A stretch of DNA of 64,000 bases, taken from the NCBI RefSeq assembly GCF_007747795.1, contig NZ_CP036275.1, positions 2,838,853 through 2,902,852 of the forward strand, given 5' to 3'. Origin of the DNA: Maioricimonas rarisocia. GTDB taxonomy: Bacteria > Planctomycetota > Planctomycetia > Planctomycetales > Planctomycetaceae. A program made the position numbers and the translations under genes. The notes under the pieces are model-generated. The model worked only from the letters and a program-made list of their open reading frames with translations. It did not search any database and was not told the DNA's origin. Of this stretch, positions 1 to 9,174 are shown one piece after another; the first letter of the stretch is position 1, and each line of letters starts with the position of its first letter.

Positions 1-2
1 TC

Positions 3-1238
3 GTCGGCGTCGGTCAGGAGGAAGGCGAAATCGAAGACATCTTCGAAATGAAGCTCAGCGACGTCGTTCGCAAGATCCGCGGCAAGCGGGGAACGGTCGT
101 GCGGCTGCGCGTGAAGCCGGCCGACGGCGGCGAATCGGTCGTTTACGATCTGACGCGGCAGAAGATCGAACTGAAGGAATCGGAAGTCAAAGGCGAGGTG
201 CTCGAGACCACCGATCGGCTCGGCCGCGAAGGCCGCGTCGGCATTATCCAGATCCCCTCCTTCTATCGTGATTTCGCCGGGGCCCAGTCGGGCGTTCGCA
301 ACTTCAAGAGTGCTGCTGCCGACGTCGCCGCTGTCCTCGAATCGTTCTCCGAGCAGGGTGGCGTCGACGCCATCGTGATCGACCTGCGGAACAACGGTGG
401 TGGTGCTCTCAGTGAAGCGATCGAAATCTCCGGTCTGTTCATTGACCAGGGCCCCGTCGTCCAGGTGAAGGAGCCGAGCGGTCGCGTCCAGTCCCTCGAA
501 GACGAAGATCCGGGAGTCCTGTACTCCGGTCCGCTCGTCGTCCTGTGCAATCGATCGTCGGCCTCGGCGTCCGAGATCTTTGCCGGCGTCATCAAGGACT
601 ACCGTCGCGGTATCGTCGTGGGTGATACCACCACGCACGGCAAGGGAACGGTTCAGAACCTGATGGATGTTGCCCCGAACCAGATGTTCCGCATTCTGCA
701 GCGGACGCAGCGGGGCAAGCTGAAGCTGACCATTCAGCAGTTCTATCGCGTCAACGGTCACAGCACGCAGAACAACGGTGTGCCGTCGGACATCGTCCTC
801 CCGTCTCTGATCGATCACTGGGATCTGGGCGAAGCGTTTCTCGACAACGCCCTGCCGTTCGATCGCATTCGTCCGGCTGTGTTCTCTCCTGGACGTTTCG
901 TCAGCGAAGAACTGATCGCCGGCCTGCAGCAGCGGAGCGAGCAGCGGATTCGCAACGACGATGACTTCCAGAAGATCGAGAAGGCGATTCGCCGATACCT
1001 CGACCGCAAGAGCCGCAAGACCGTCTCACTCAAGGAAGAGACGATGAAGGCCGAACGGGAAGCGGACGAGGAACTCGTCGGAGATTCGAAGGAACTCGAA
1101 GAGACCGCCGAGCCGGAAACCGGTGCGGATGCGACGAAGGAAGAGATCTTCCCCGAGAGTTACTACAACGACGAGGTGCTCAACATCACGCTCGATTACA
1201 TCCGGGCCCTGCAGGGAGCCGTCGCCGCCAAGCGCTGA
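3..1238 (+). CDS. prc: Carboxy-terminal processing (tail-specific) protease, S41 family, 3' part
   Basis: This is the C-terminal part of a periplasmic Prc/Tsp-type serine protease. The frame is open from base 3 with no credible start, so the gene begins before the window. The first visible residues ([20 protein letters not shown]) are the end of a PDZ domain. The S41 core follows, with the nucleophile region [13 protein letters not shown] and the general-base lysine in HGKGTVQ, which form the Ser-Lys dyad known for this family. The last ~130 residues are charged and helical, like the C-terminal extension of Prc. The family degrades proteins bearing nonpolar C-termini and trims cell-envelope proteins. 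A hairpin terminator lies 46 bases after the stop. Confidence 0.9.
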   Translation, partial: VGVGQEEGEIEDIFEMKLSDVVRKIRGKRGTVVRLRVKPADGGESVVYDLTRQKIELKESEVKGEVLETTDRLGREGRVGIIQIPSFYRDFAGAQSGVRNFKSAAADVAAVLESFSEQGGVDAIVIDLRNNGGGALSEAIEISGLFIDQGPVVQVKEPSGRVQSLEDEDPGVLYSGPLVVLCNRSSASASEIFAGVIKDYRRGIVVGDTTTHGKGTVQNLMDVAPNQMFRILQRTQRGKLKLTIQQFYRVNGHSTQNNGVPSDIVLPSLIDHWDLGEAFLDNALPFDRIRPAVFSPGRFVSEELIAGLQQRSEQRIRNDDDFQKIEKAIRRYLDRKSRKTVSLKEETMKAEREADEELVGDSKELEETAEPETGADATKEEIFPESYYNDEVLNITLDYIRALQGAVAAKR

Positions 1239-1666
1239 CGTCGGGCTTTCGCTTCGCCTCCGGGCGATCAAGTGATTCGAGTTCGAGCCGTTTCGCCCTG
1301 TGGCGAAGCGGCTCGTTTCTCTTGGAACAGCAGGCAGCCGGGAACCGGTTCTGTCTCCGCAGATGTGCGGTGACAACAGCGGCCGGAGCTCTCTCTGCTC
1401 CAGACGTGCCGCCTCCCGGGATGGCAGCAACAGGTGGAAGCGGGCACCCAAGGTTGTGGGGGAGGTGCCTCGTTCGCGCAATCGCGCCGTGCGCCCCCCC
1501 GCGTTTCAGCGGGTGACTGCCGCGACTCGCATCCGCCGCGCGGCAGTGGCGACTGGAAACAGAGAGCGGGCCGACCTTTCGGGCGTCACCTCTAACGCGG
1601 GACCGTCCACGGACGACTGCAGACCGCTTCCGCCCGAACGCCTGCATGGGGGAGCAGTAAGGACTG
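1239..1666. other. Intergenic region between convergent genes
   Basis: About 430 bases between the protease and the convergent minus-strand gene. Apart from the hairpin at 1285-1323 nothing definable is seen. Short open frames here overlap each other on both strands and have no ribosome-binding site or recognisable product. Confidence 0.5.
1285..1323 (+). terminator. Rho-independent-like terminator after the Prc gene
   Basis: A 13-bp stem (1285-1297 with 1302-1314, one G-T pair) closes a 4-base loop and is followed by the T-rich run GTTTCTCTT. It sits directly downstream of the protease stop codon. Confidence 0.75.
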
Positions 1667-2518
1667 CTACCACTTACGCAGCACGACGACGTAGAAGACG
1701 CCGATCATCGCGCCGAAGAAGCCAACCTTGGCCCACATGGGCATGGTCGTGACGCTGAATCCCTGCTGTCCTGCTGCGGGAGACTGACTTCCAGCGGGGG
1801 GCTGGGCAGGAGCCCGCGCTCCTCCGGCCTGTCCCGCAGCGGCGTTGCCGTTTCCGTCGGGCGTATCGCGCATCACGGCTTCAAATCCTGTGCGGCGGGG
1901 CGGCTCTTCGCCGTATTCGCCCGAGGTCTCCGGCTCCGTCGTTTCGACGACGGGCATGCGGGGCTCGGCACGTCCGGCCATTGGCTGCAGGTCACGCGGT
2001 GGACCAAAGCCACCATCGTCGATGCCGCCGAAACCGCCCGGGTTGGCGAAACCACCGGCGTCGTCGTTCTCGTCGCCAGCAGGTCGTGGTGGCAGCGATC
2101 CCCGCATTGCGAACGCCGGAGGACGGTTGGGCTGTGGGCCGGATCGACCTCCGCTGCCATCCCCGTCTTCACTGGCCTCGGCTTCGACCGTCGCGAATCC
2201 GACGCGAGAGGCTCGCTTGAGGAGGTCGTCGTAGCTGTCCTGACTGGGGATGAACTGCAACTCGCCGTCGAGCGTCCGGAGAGTCCGGATCGTCGTCATC
2301 TCGAGTTCGAGTTCCTTCCCCTTGGTGGTCCTGATCACGACCAGCGTCGGTGTGATCTTCACCAGGTTGCCGCGCGCAACGACCCCGCTGGTCTGCCGGA
2401 TCGTCGCCGGAACGGTCGACGGAAACGTAATGACCTGGTCGGTTTGTGCGAAGGTATCTGCCGGCAGCAGAAGCAGCGCTGCCACAATGACAACGGTCCG
2501 GATACCGTAACCCAACAT
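1667..2518 (-). CDS. Secreted, C-terminally membrane-anchored protein of unknown function
   Basis: 283 residues. The start is an ATG preceded by GAGG at 7 bases. The N-terminus is a signal peptide (VVIVAALLLLPADTFAQ). It is followed by a ~75-residue beta-rich segment (about residues 30-105) with regularly spaced valines and threonines. A long Gly/Pro/Asp-rich linker (about 115-245) comes next, and one hydrophobic segment near the C-terminus (WAKVGFFGAMIGVFYVVVL) ends in basic residues. The shape suggests a small exported domain held on a flexible tether. No family was recognised and no catalytic motif is visible. The gene converges on the Prc gene and is transcribed alone, with about 220 bases to the next gene. 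Confidence 0.75.
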   Translation of the reverse strand: MLGYGIRTVVIVAALLLLPADTFAQTDQVITFPSTVPATIRQTSGVVARGNLVKITPTLVVIRTTKGKELELEMTTIRTLRTLDGELQFIPSQDSYDDLLKRASRVGFATVEAEASEDGDGSGGRSGPQPNRPPAFAMRGSLPPRPAGDENDDAGGFANPGGFGGIDDGGFGPPRDLQPMAGRAEPRMPVVETTEPETSGEYGEEPPRRTGFEAVMRDTPDGNGNAAAGQAGGARAPAQPPAGSQSPAAGQQGFSVTTMPMWAKVGFFGAMIGVFYVVVLRKW

Positions 2519-2740
2519 CAGAAAACCTCATACAAATGTGGACGAGTGGTCGGGCTGGCCCCGGAAAACGCATCAAAATGATGCGATCAATGCAAAGATG
2601 GTGTCATCGATCATATCAGAATACGTCAATCTGCTCCCAGATCGACGTCAAAAACGGATCGATGGTTCAAGAAAAAACGCGCATGGTTCGAATTCCTGAA
2701 AATCAGGTTCGACCGCAATGCCGCGCCCACCCCCGCAGAC

Positions 2741-5700
2741 CTACCGAAAGCGGACCAGTCCGAACGCTGCCGGGATCGGTTCCTGACTCGCCGGATGTTG
2801 CCAACTCTCGATGCCGCGGGCCGGAATCGTTCGCGTCAGTCCCACGGCCCAGGTCGTCCTGGCATCGGGTGGCGTTGGGACCAGCCGTTCGAGAGGAATG
2901 GCCGCCTCGATTCGCCACTCATCCTTTGTGCCGTCGGCTGCGACGAACCACTGGGGATTCCACGCTTCGTCCTCCCAGCAGGCCTCACGCGTTCCACCAC
3001 GCTGATCGACATCGAACCGGTAGTACGTCGAGTAGTCGCGGTCCACGTCGATCTGCAGACTCAGTCGATCCAGGCCTGTCTGGTTCGAATCGTGTGTGCG
3101 ACCGGCCAGATCAGGCAGATCGTCGGGAAGGCCCGGAACGCGCGGGAACCGGGCGGCCACGTACAGGTAGCGGTTGTCGTAGCTGAGCATCACCGTCGCC
3201 TCCGCCCCTGTTCCAGCCGCGCTCTCCTGCGCGAGTCGGTCGGCACCGACAAAGGTCTCGCCATCGCCGCGTGCGTCGGGCGGGGGGGTGAGCCGGACGA
3301 CACTGGCCGCCAGCCAGCAGGCATCGTCGAGCTGACCGTCGAGGACCGGCGGAGTCTCGCTTCGCAGACACTGCAGCACCGGCTTGGGAGAAACCGCCTG
3401 CGGCCCGACGAGCCAGATCTCACCCTGGGCCGCCTTCAGCCACGCGCTTTCGCCGGGGGCCATCGCGAAAGTGCGGTACACTTCGTCTGCGACCGCATGT
3501 TTGCCACGATGGCGCATCAGCGTCGCGTACGGAAACTGGATCTCCGCTGTCGCCGCGTAGGTTGGCGCGTGCCGCTTCAGCAGCGCAGCCGTCTGTTCCG
3601 CCCGCTGTTGCCAGCGATCCACCTCATGCATTCTCTGCCCCAGCTGTCCGCCGATCTTGAGCTGTCCCCCGACGGAGTCGACCTGTACGGGCGAACGTTC
3701 GCCGGTGCGAACGTCCGATCCGGGAGTCTCACCCGTCCGCAGAGACTCTTCCCGGGAACGGGCCTGAGCGAAGCTCGCCTGCACGATGTCCCGATCGATG
3801 GTGACCGTGGATTTGTCGGCCGAGAGTGCCTGCAGCCGCTGCCACCGAACCTCCTGACTGGTCCAGGAAAGCAGCAGCCACCGCATGGCATCCAGCGCGA
3901 CCGGCTGGTCGGGATACCGCTGCACCAGTTGCGTCAACGTGTCCTCGCTGAATTGCCAGTGACCGGCCCGTCGATGCTGAGCTGCCAGGTCTGCCAGTTG
4001 TGACGCGGCGTCCTGCGGTGTGGCACCGGCCAGAACATCCTCCAGCTGAGCCAGCATCTGTGCCGCCTTCCGCGGATCGTCGAACATCCTCTTCGCGTAC
4101 TCATCGAACGTACGGCGATACTGCGCCCGCGCGTGCAGTCGCTCGATGTCGGCATCGACGAGCGGACGTTGGGGCCGTCGGGCGGCACTGTCGACCGCAA
4201 TGGACAGACCTCCGAACAGGCTTCGTGCCGTGCCTGCTGCAGGGTCTCCCAACTGCTGCCACTCGAGTGCCCGATACGCTTCCCGGCCCGCGCGACCGGG
4301 CGTCTGGCCGCTCACCAGTGACTGCGCGGGTTCAGCCGCCCGGGCCGTCGTGGTTCCGAGTCGGGGCAGTACCTCGGCGGGGTCGATCTCGACAGTCCCC
4401 GAGCTTCCCGATGGCAGACGTTCGAACGCCCGCTGAACCTGCCAGGCCTGCAGACCGACTTCCGCGTGTCGAGGCAGTCGCGTCGGATCAGCAGCGTATC
4501 GGACAGCAAACTCGACCGCCTGATGCAGCAGGTCCGTGGCAGCATCGTCTTCAGGAGCAGCGTCGACAACGAGCACGTCCGGTCGCCACATCCGCAGGGC
4601 AAGAACCAGGTCGGCCAGGTACGTCTCACTGAGCGGCTGATCCGTCAGTTCGTCCCATGCCGCCAGAAGCTGCTCCCGGTTGTGAGCGACGTCGGGGCGC
4701 TGGATCGGCAGACGCCAGAGGATGTCCGAATCGTTCGATCCCGCTTCGATCAGGCCGGTCCGCAGTTGCAGGAAATGCTCTGACGTTTTCTGGTTCGTGA
4801 CGTCTGGCGAGGTGATCAGGGCCCCGGTCCGGAAACCATGTTCGCCGGAGTAGCGGACCGGCAGCCGTGTAGAGACCCGCTGCGGAAACGCATGAATCGC
4901 CAGCAGCGCCAGGCGGCGGTTCTCTCCGCGTGTTGCCTGCCAGGTCTTTCCGCCATCGTCGGTCACCAGGATCCGTCCGAGGGCTCCGACGGCAATGCCG
5001 TGTGTCTCGGACGAGAAATCGATGTGTTTGATCGGAGCCGGCGCGCCGGTCGGCTGCAGTTCCCACGTCGCCCCGCGGTCCGGTGAGTGCAGAATGGCCG
5101 TTCCGGGACGACCGGCGATCCAGACATGATTTCCGTGACTGCTGACACTGCGGAAGTCGAACGTATCGCGAACCGATTCGGGCAATGGACCCTCAGGTGG
5201 GGACCAGGCAACGCCGCCGTTCCGAGTGGTCAGGGCCAGTCCTCCATCACCCACCAGCCAGCCGGTCCCGTCGGACGCCAGGTCGAGTCCCGCAATGCTG
5301 CGAAGACCGAAGCTGCCCAGTTGACGCGACAGGACGCGTCCCCCGCCGACGTTCACCAGTCGTCCGCCGGAGCCACCCACCAGACCGGTCGCGGCGTCGA
5401 CAAATGCGGCCGACTTCCAGGCGGCTCCGGTCGGTCCAGGCACTGCCTGCCAGGTGGCGCCGCCGTCGGAGGTCGTCAGGATGCCCGAGGGGATCTCCGG
5501 CGTGGCGGTACCGATGGCAATGCCGCTGTCGAGGTCGAAGAACCGGATGTCCTGCAGGTACGGGACAGTCCCGTCGGCGCGCAGCTCCCACGATTGGCCG
5601 CCATCTTCGGTAAACGCCACCATGCCCTGGCTGTGTTTGACGTACGGGGTCACGCTGCCGCCGCAGATCCAGCCGACGCGGTCGGTCAGGAACGCGATGC

Positions 5701-6031
5701 CGGTCCAGTGACAGTCGGCCGGCGTCGGAACCAGGCTCCAGGACGTTCCACCGTCATCGCTCTTCCAGATGGTGCCGTGGTCGCCGACCGCCCACGCGAT
5801 GCGTGAGCCGATCCGCTGGGCATCGTGAAGTGTGGCGTCGTCCTGCTCGGGAGCGGGACGGACGGCCAGTGGAGCGGAGGAACGGCTGGCCGTCGCGGGT
5901 AGGCGCATCGGCTGGGCTGGAACCGTCCCGCAAAAGATACCGAGAGTGACTGCTGTCATCGCCAGGCAGATGATTGCATGGCGGTGTTGTCCGGAGCGGT
6001 CGACCCGCTCCCGTCCGTGGGAATACAGCAT
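2741..6031 (-). CDS. Exported Ycf48-like beta-propeller protein with C-terminal CBM9-like domain
   Basis: 1096 residues from the ATG at 6031, chosen because AAGGA lies 8 bases upstream and it places a signal-peptide-like hydrophobic stretch (IICLAMTAVTLGIFCGTVPA) near the N-terminus. The frame stays open further upstream. Residues ~60-410 contain repeated blades of the type W-x-V-G-x-G-x-I-x-x-T-x-D-G-G-x-T-W, as in Ycf48/BNR propellers. The middle is alpha-helical with TPR-like spacing. The last ~230 residues carry a CBM9-like signature: PPVLDGQLDDACW, then YDNRYLYVAARFP, then DEWRIEAAIPLERL. CBM9-like domains bind carbohydrate in other proteins. The overall role is unknown; carbohydrate or surface binding is inferred. 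It is divergent from the hydroxylase operon. Confidence 0.8.
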   Translation of the reverse strand: MLYSHGRERVDRSGQHRHAIICLAMTAVTLGIFCGTVPAQPMRLPATASRSSAPLAVRPAPEQDDATLHDAQRIGSRIAWAVGDHGTIWKSDDGGTSWSLVPTPADCHWTGIAFLTDRVGWICGGSVTPYVKHSQGMVAFTEDGGQSWELRADGTVPYLQDIRFFDLDSGIAIGTATPEIPSGILTTSDGGATWQAVPGPTGAAWKSAAFVDAATGLVGGSGGRLVNVGGGRVLSRQLGSFGLRSIAGLDLASDGTGWLVGDGGLALTTRNGGVAWSPPEGPLPESVRDTFDFRSVSSHGNHVWIAGRPGTAILHSPDRGATWELQPTGAPAPIKHIDFSSETHGIAVGALGRILVTDDGGKTWQATRGENRRLALLAIHAFPQRVSTRLPVRYSGEHGFRTGALITSPDVTNQKTSEHFLQLRTGLIEAGSNDSDILWRLPIQRPDVAHNREQLLAAWDELTDQPLSETYLADLVLALRMWRPDVLVVDAAPEDDAATDLLHQAVEFAVRYAADPTRLPRHAEVGLQAWQVQRAFERLPSGSSGTVEIDPAEVLPRLGTTTARAAEPAQSLVSGQTPGRAGREAYRALEWQQLGDPAAGTARSLFGGLSIAVDSAARRPQRPLVDADIERLHARAQYRRTFDEYAKRMFDDPRKAAQMLAQLEDVLAGATPQDAASQLADLAAQHRRAGHWQFSEDTLTQLVQRYPDQPVALDAMRWLLLSWTSQEVRWQRLQALSADKSTVTIDRDIVQASFAQARSREESLRTGETPGSDVRTGERSPVQVDSVGGQLKIGGQLGQRMHEVDRWQQRAEQTAALLKRHAPTYAATAEIQFPYATLMRHRGKHAVADEVYRTFAMAPGESAWLKAAQGEIWLVGPQAVSPKPVLQCLRSETPPVLDGQLDDACWLAASVVRLTPPPDARGDGETFVGADRLAQESAAGTGAEATVMLSYDNRYLYVAARFPRVPGLPDDLPDLAGRTHDSNQTGLDRLSLQIDVDRDYSTYYRFDVDQRGGTREACWEDEAWNPQWFVAADGTKDEWRIEAAIPLERLVPTPPDARTTWAVGLTRTIPARGIESWQHPASQEPIPAAFGLVRFR

Positions 6032-6397
6032 GGCGGATCCTTCCGTCGGCGGATGGCGCGTCCAGTCGCGGCGGGGCATTCTAGAGAGAACGCATGATGA
6101 CGGGGAGAGCGAATCGAGGCTCGCGTCGACGCTGGTGAAGTTTCGATGAAAACGGAAGACGGGGCAAAACGCGCAAGGGAACACTGTTGTGTCTGCGCGG
6201 TGACCGGTACAATGCGGCGGTCGTTTCTCTCGACCATTCGTGCGGCTTCTCACACGGATGCGATCTTCATCCGGGAGGTGTCTGCTCCGCGATCTGCATC
6301 ATTTCTGGCATTGTCGACAACACGGATTGAGCCACAAGACGCATTGATCTGCGGACCGGAATGCTCCCCGTAACCGTATGGAGGGAGGTGGCTGTCG
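6032..6397. other. Divergent intergenic region
   Basis: About 365 bases between two divergently transcribed genes, so it must hold both promoters. No convincing -35/-10 pair, operator palindrome or RNA structure was found. A good ribosome-binding site (GGAGGGAGG) lies just before the Fe-S subunit start at 6398. Confidence 0.5.
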
Positions 6398-7018
6398 ATG
6401 ACTGACAAACGCAGGCAACGTCCAGACGATTCGGCATTCAGCCGCCGGTCGTTTCTGAAAGGATCCGGGGCGGCCGTCGCTGCTACCGCGATCACGACGC
6501 AGGCCGAAGACGCTCTCGCCCAGCAGGACGACAAACAGGTCGTCTCTGGTTCGACGAAGATTACGCTGCAGGTGAACGGCCAGTCGCATGAAGTGACGGT
6601 CGAGCCGCGTACGACTCTGCTCGAAGTTCTTCGCGACCAGCTCGATCTCACCGGCTGCAAGGATCTCAAGGACGTCCACGTCGACGGGGCCGACACGGTG
6701 ATCGTCGACGGAAAAGCGACCTACGCCGGCACCATGCTCGCATTGCAGGCCCGCGGCAAGGAGATCCGCACGGTCGAATCGCTTCGCAACGGCGACGAGG
6801 TCGACGAAGTTGTCGACGGCTTTGTGCGTCACGATGCCATGCAGTGCGGCTTCTGCACGCCCGGCTTCGTCATGGCGACCCGCGCTTTTCTTGATCGCAA
6901 CCCGGGAGCCTCGCTGGAAGAGGTCCGCAAAGGGCTGGGGGGGAACATCTGCCGCTGCGGCACCTACGACGGCATCACGCAGTGTGCGATGGAGCTGGCA
7001 AAGAAGGGAGGTGCATGA
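6398..7018 (+). CDS. Xanthine dehydrogenase-family Fe-S subunit (PaoA-like) lacking the plant-type cluster cysteines
   Basis: 206 residues. A twin-arginine signal (SRRSFLKGSGAAVAATA, about residues 16-32) indicates export of the folded complex. The fold follows the family: a plant-ferredoxin-like N-terminal domain (VNGQSHEVTVEPRTTLLEVL) and an alpha-helical [2Fe-2S] domain. The helical domain keeps its ligands: Cys150 and Cys153 in QCGFC, and Cys185 and Cys187 in ICRCG. The N-terminal cluster does not: where relatives have C-x4-C-x2-C and a downstream C, this protein has Lys91, Asp96, Asp99 and Gly111, although the surrounding residues align well. First gene of a three-gene operon, overlapping the Mo subunit by ATGA. 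In PaoABC-type enzymes this subunit carries electrons from the Mo site to FAD. Confidence 0.88.
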   Translation: MTDKRRQRPDDSAFSRRSFLKGSGAAVAATAITTQAEDALAQQDDKQVVSGSTKITLQVNGQSHEVTVEPRTTLLEVLRDQLDLTGCKDLKDVHVDGADTVIVDGKATYAGTMLALQARGKEIRTVESLRNGDEVDEVVDGFVRHDAMQCGFCTPGFVMATRAFLDRNPGASLEEVRKGLGGNICRCGTYDGITQCAMELAKKGGA

Positions 7019-9159
7019 TGGCCGAACGAACCGTCAGCTGGAAACCACGCGGTGAGAATCATCTGCTGGGAACCGAGGTCGATCGTCTCGACGGCATCGC
7101 CAAGGCAACCGGCACCGCCAAATACTCCGCCGACATCAACACTCCCGGGACAATTGTGGCCCGGCTGCTCACCAGTCCGCACGCGCATGCGACGATCAAG
7201 TCGCTGGACGTCTCGGCAGCGAAGAAGGTGCCCGGGGTCCGTGGGGTGTACGTCTTCCCCAGGCGGGAAGCCGGGTACGAGATCAAGTACGAAGGGGAAC
7301 CGCTTGTTGCCGTCGCCGGCGACAATGACGGTGCGATCTCCGACGGTCTCGAAGCGATCCGCGTCGAGTACGAACCGCTCGATCACCTTGTTGACGGCTT
7401 CGACATCGCGGCCGCGACCGAACAGGGACGTGCCCGCGAACTCCGCGAGTCCGAAGAGGGGAACCTCGGCGAGGCGCTCGCGAATGCCGATGCGGTTGTT
7501 ACCGGCCGGTACGGCATCCACGCCATCACGCATATGTGTCTGGAGCCTCACGGTTCCCATTGTGAATGGCAGGGCAATGATCGCCTGAACGTGCATCTGT
7601 CGACGCAGAACGTATCGGGAACGGCGGCCCAGTTTGCCGGTGCTCCCGAGATCGGCATCGATGCGGCCAACGTGACGGTCAACTGCGAATACATCGGTGG
7701 CGGGTTCGGTTCGAAGTTCGCCGCCGACGAATGGGGCGTCGCCTGCGCCGTGCTGGCTCGCGAGACGAAACGGCCCGTTCGACTGATGCTCGATCGTCAG
7801 ACCGAGCTGAAGGCGGGAGGCAACCGTCCCTCGGGATTCGCCCAGGTCACGATCGCCGCCGACGAAGAGGGCAAGATCACCGCGTGGGAAAGCCACCATT
7901 GGGGAACGGACGGCCCGGGAGGCGGCACCGTTTCGCCGACCGTCATGCCCTACGTGGTGCAGCCGGCGAACCGCCGCGTGCGGGCAACCGGTATCTCGAC
8001 GAACTGTGGCCCGGTTCGCGCCTGGCGTGCGCCGAACCATCCGCAGGCTTGTGCCCTGACCGATACGGCCATCGACGATCTCGCTGCCGAGCTCGAGATG
8101 GATCCGTACGATCTCTTCATGAAGAACCTCGACCTCACCTGGAATCCCGACCTGTATCGGGACGAAATGGAGGTTGCGGCGAAGCTGATGGACTGGAGCG
8201 GAAAGTGGACGCCCCGTGGCGAAGGGGGCGACGGGCCGGTCAAGCGGGGACTCGGCATGGCCCTGCATACGTGGGGCGGCCGCGCCGGTCGCGGTACCTG
8301 CACCGTGAAGGTCCACCCGGATGGTGCCGTCGAAACGTTTGCCGGCACACAGGATCTGGGGACGGGAACGCGAACGGTCATCGGCATCACGGTTGCCGAG
8401 ACCTTCGGCATTCCGCTCTCGTCGGTGAACGTGAACATCGGCAAGAGCAGCTATCCCGTTTCGGGACCGTCGGGAGGGAGTACGACGGTTGGGGGTGTCA
8501 GCGGTCCGCATCGTCGGGCCGCTCTCGAAGCACTCTGGAAGATCTTCGACCTCGTCGCCGCGAAGTACGAGGTGGATGCCGCGTCACTCAAGGCGGTCGA
8601 CGGCAAGATCGTCTCGGGAGACAAGGTGGTCTGCACATGGCCGGAGGCGACAAGGCTCATCGGAGCCATGCCACTCGAAGTTCAGGGGAAAGGTCCGGAG
8701 AATGACGGCCTGACCAGTGAACGGGTCGGCGGCGTCCAGATGGTCGACGCGTCGGTCGATACCGAAACCGGCGTCGTCCGCATCAACAAGTACGTCGCCG
8801 TGCAGGACATGGGGACGATCATCAACCGCAAGGCGGCCAGGAGCCAGATCCTCGGTGCGATGATCATGTGCATTGCGTACGCCCTGTCCGAAGAACGGAT
8901 CATGGATGAGCGGACCGGTCGCTTCATCAATGCCGATCTCAAGAACTACAAGCTGCCGCGGATCGGCGACATCGGCGAACTGGTCGTCGAACTCTATGAG
9001 CCGGACAGCCAGTACGAGCGGGGTGTCGTCGGCCTTGGCGAACCTCCCGTGATCTCCGGTGGTGCCGCGATCTCCAATGCGGTGGCGAACGCGATCGGCA
9101 AGCGCGTTCCCGTCCTGCCTCTGACCCCCAAACGCGTGCTCGACACGCTTCGTTCCTGA
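7015..9159 (+). CDS. Molybdenum hydroxylase large (Mo-binding) subunit, xanthine dehydrogenase/PaoC-like
   Basis: 714 residues from the ATG at 7015, which overlaps the previous stop in an ATGA and has GGGAGG just upstream; a second in-frame ATG follows at 7018. The order is the a/b hammerhead domain (RLDGIAKATGTAKYSADI) and then the Mo-cofactor-binding domain. Visible family motifs are IGGGFGSKF, TQDLGTGT, GPSGGSTTVGG and the C-terminal GLGEPP, whose Glu matches the catalytic base of the family. It hydroxylates an aldehyde or heterocyclic substrate using a molybdenum cofactor; the substrate cannot be told from the sequence. It has no signal of its own and would be exported with the Fe-S subunit. 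The length is typical of PaoC-like subunits. Confidence 0.9.
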   Translation: MMAERTVSWKPRGENHLLGTEVDRLDGIAKATGTAKYSADINTPGTIVARLLTSPHAHATIKSLDVSAAKKVPGVRGVYVFPRREAGYEIKYEGEPLVAVAGDNDGAISDGLEAIRVEYEPLDHLVDGFDIAAATEQGRARELRESEEGNLGEALANADAVVTGRYGIHAITHMCLEPHGSHCEWQGNDRLNVHLSTQNVSGTAAQFAGAPEIGIDAANVTVNCEYIGGGFGSKFAADEWGVACAVLARETKRPVRLMLDRQTELKAGGNRPSGFAQVTIAADEEGKITAWESHHWGTDGPGGGTVSPTVMPYVVQPANRRVRATGISTNCGPVRAWRAPNHPQACALTDTAIDDLAAELEMDPYDLFMKNLDLTWNPDLYRDEMEVAAKLMDWSGKWTPRGEGGDGPVKRGLGMALHTWGGRAGRGTCTVKVHPDGAVETFAGTQDLGTGTRTVIGITVAETFGIPLSSVNVNIGKSSYPVSGPSGGSTTVGGVSGPHRRAALEALWKIFDLVAAKYEVDAASLKAVDGKIVSGDKVVCTWPEATRLIGAMPLEVQGKGPENDGLTSERVGGVQMVDASVDTETGVVRINKYVAVQDMGTIINRKAARSQILGAMIMCIAYALSEERIMDERTGRFINADLKNYKLPRIGDIGELVVELYEPDSQYERGVVGLGEPPVISGGAAISNAVANAIGKRVPVLPLTPKRVLDTLRS

Positions 9160-9174
9160 AAGGAGGAGTGAGCC

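Noticed and set aside
2685-2696. GGTTCGAATTCC resembling a tRNA T-arm
   Set aside because: No pairing T-stem, no acceptor stem and no anticodon arm nearby.
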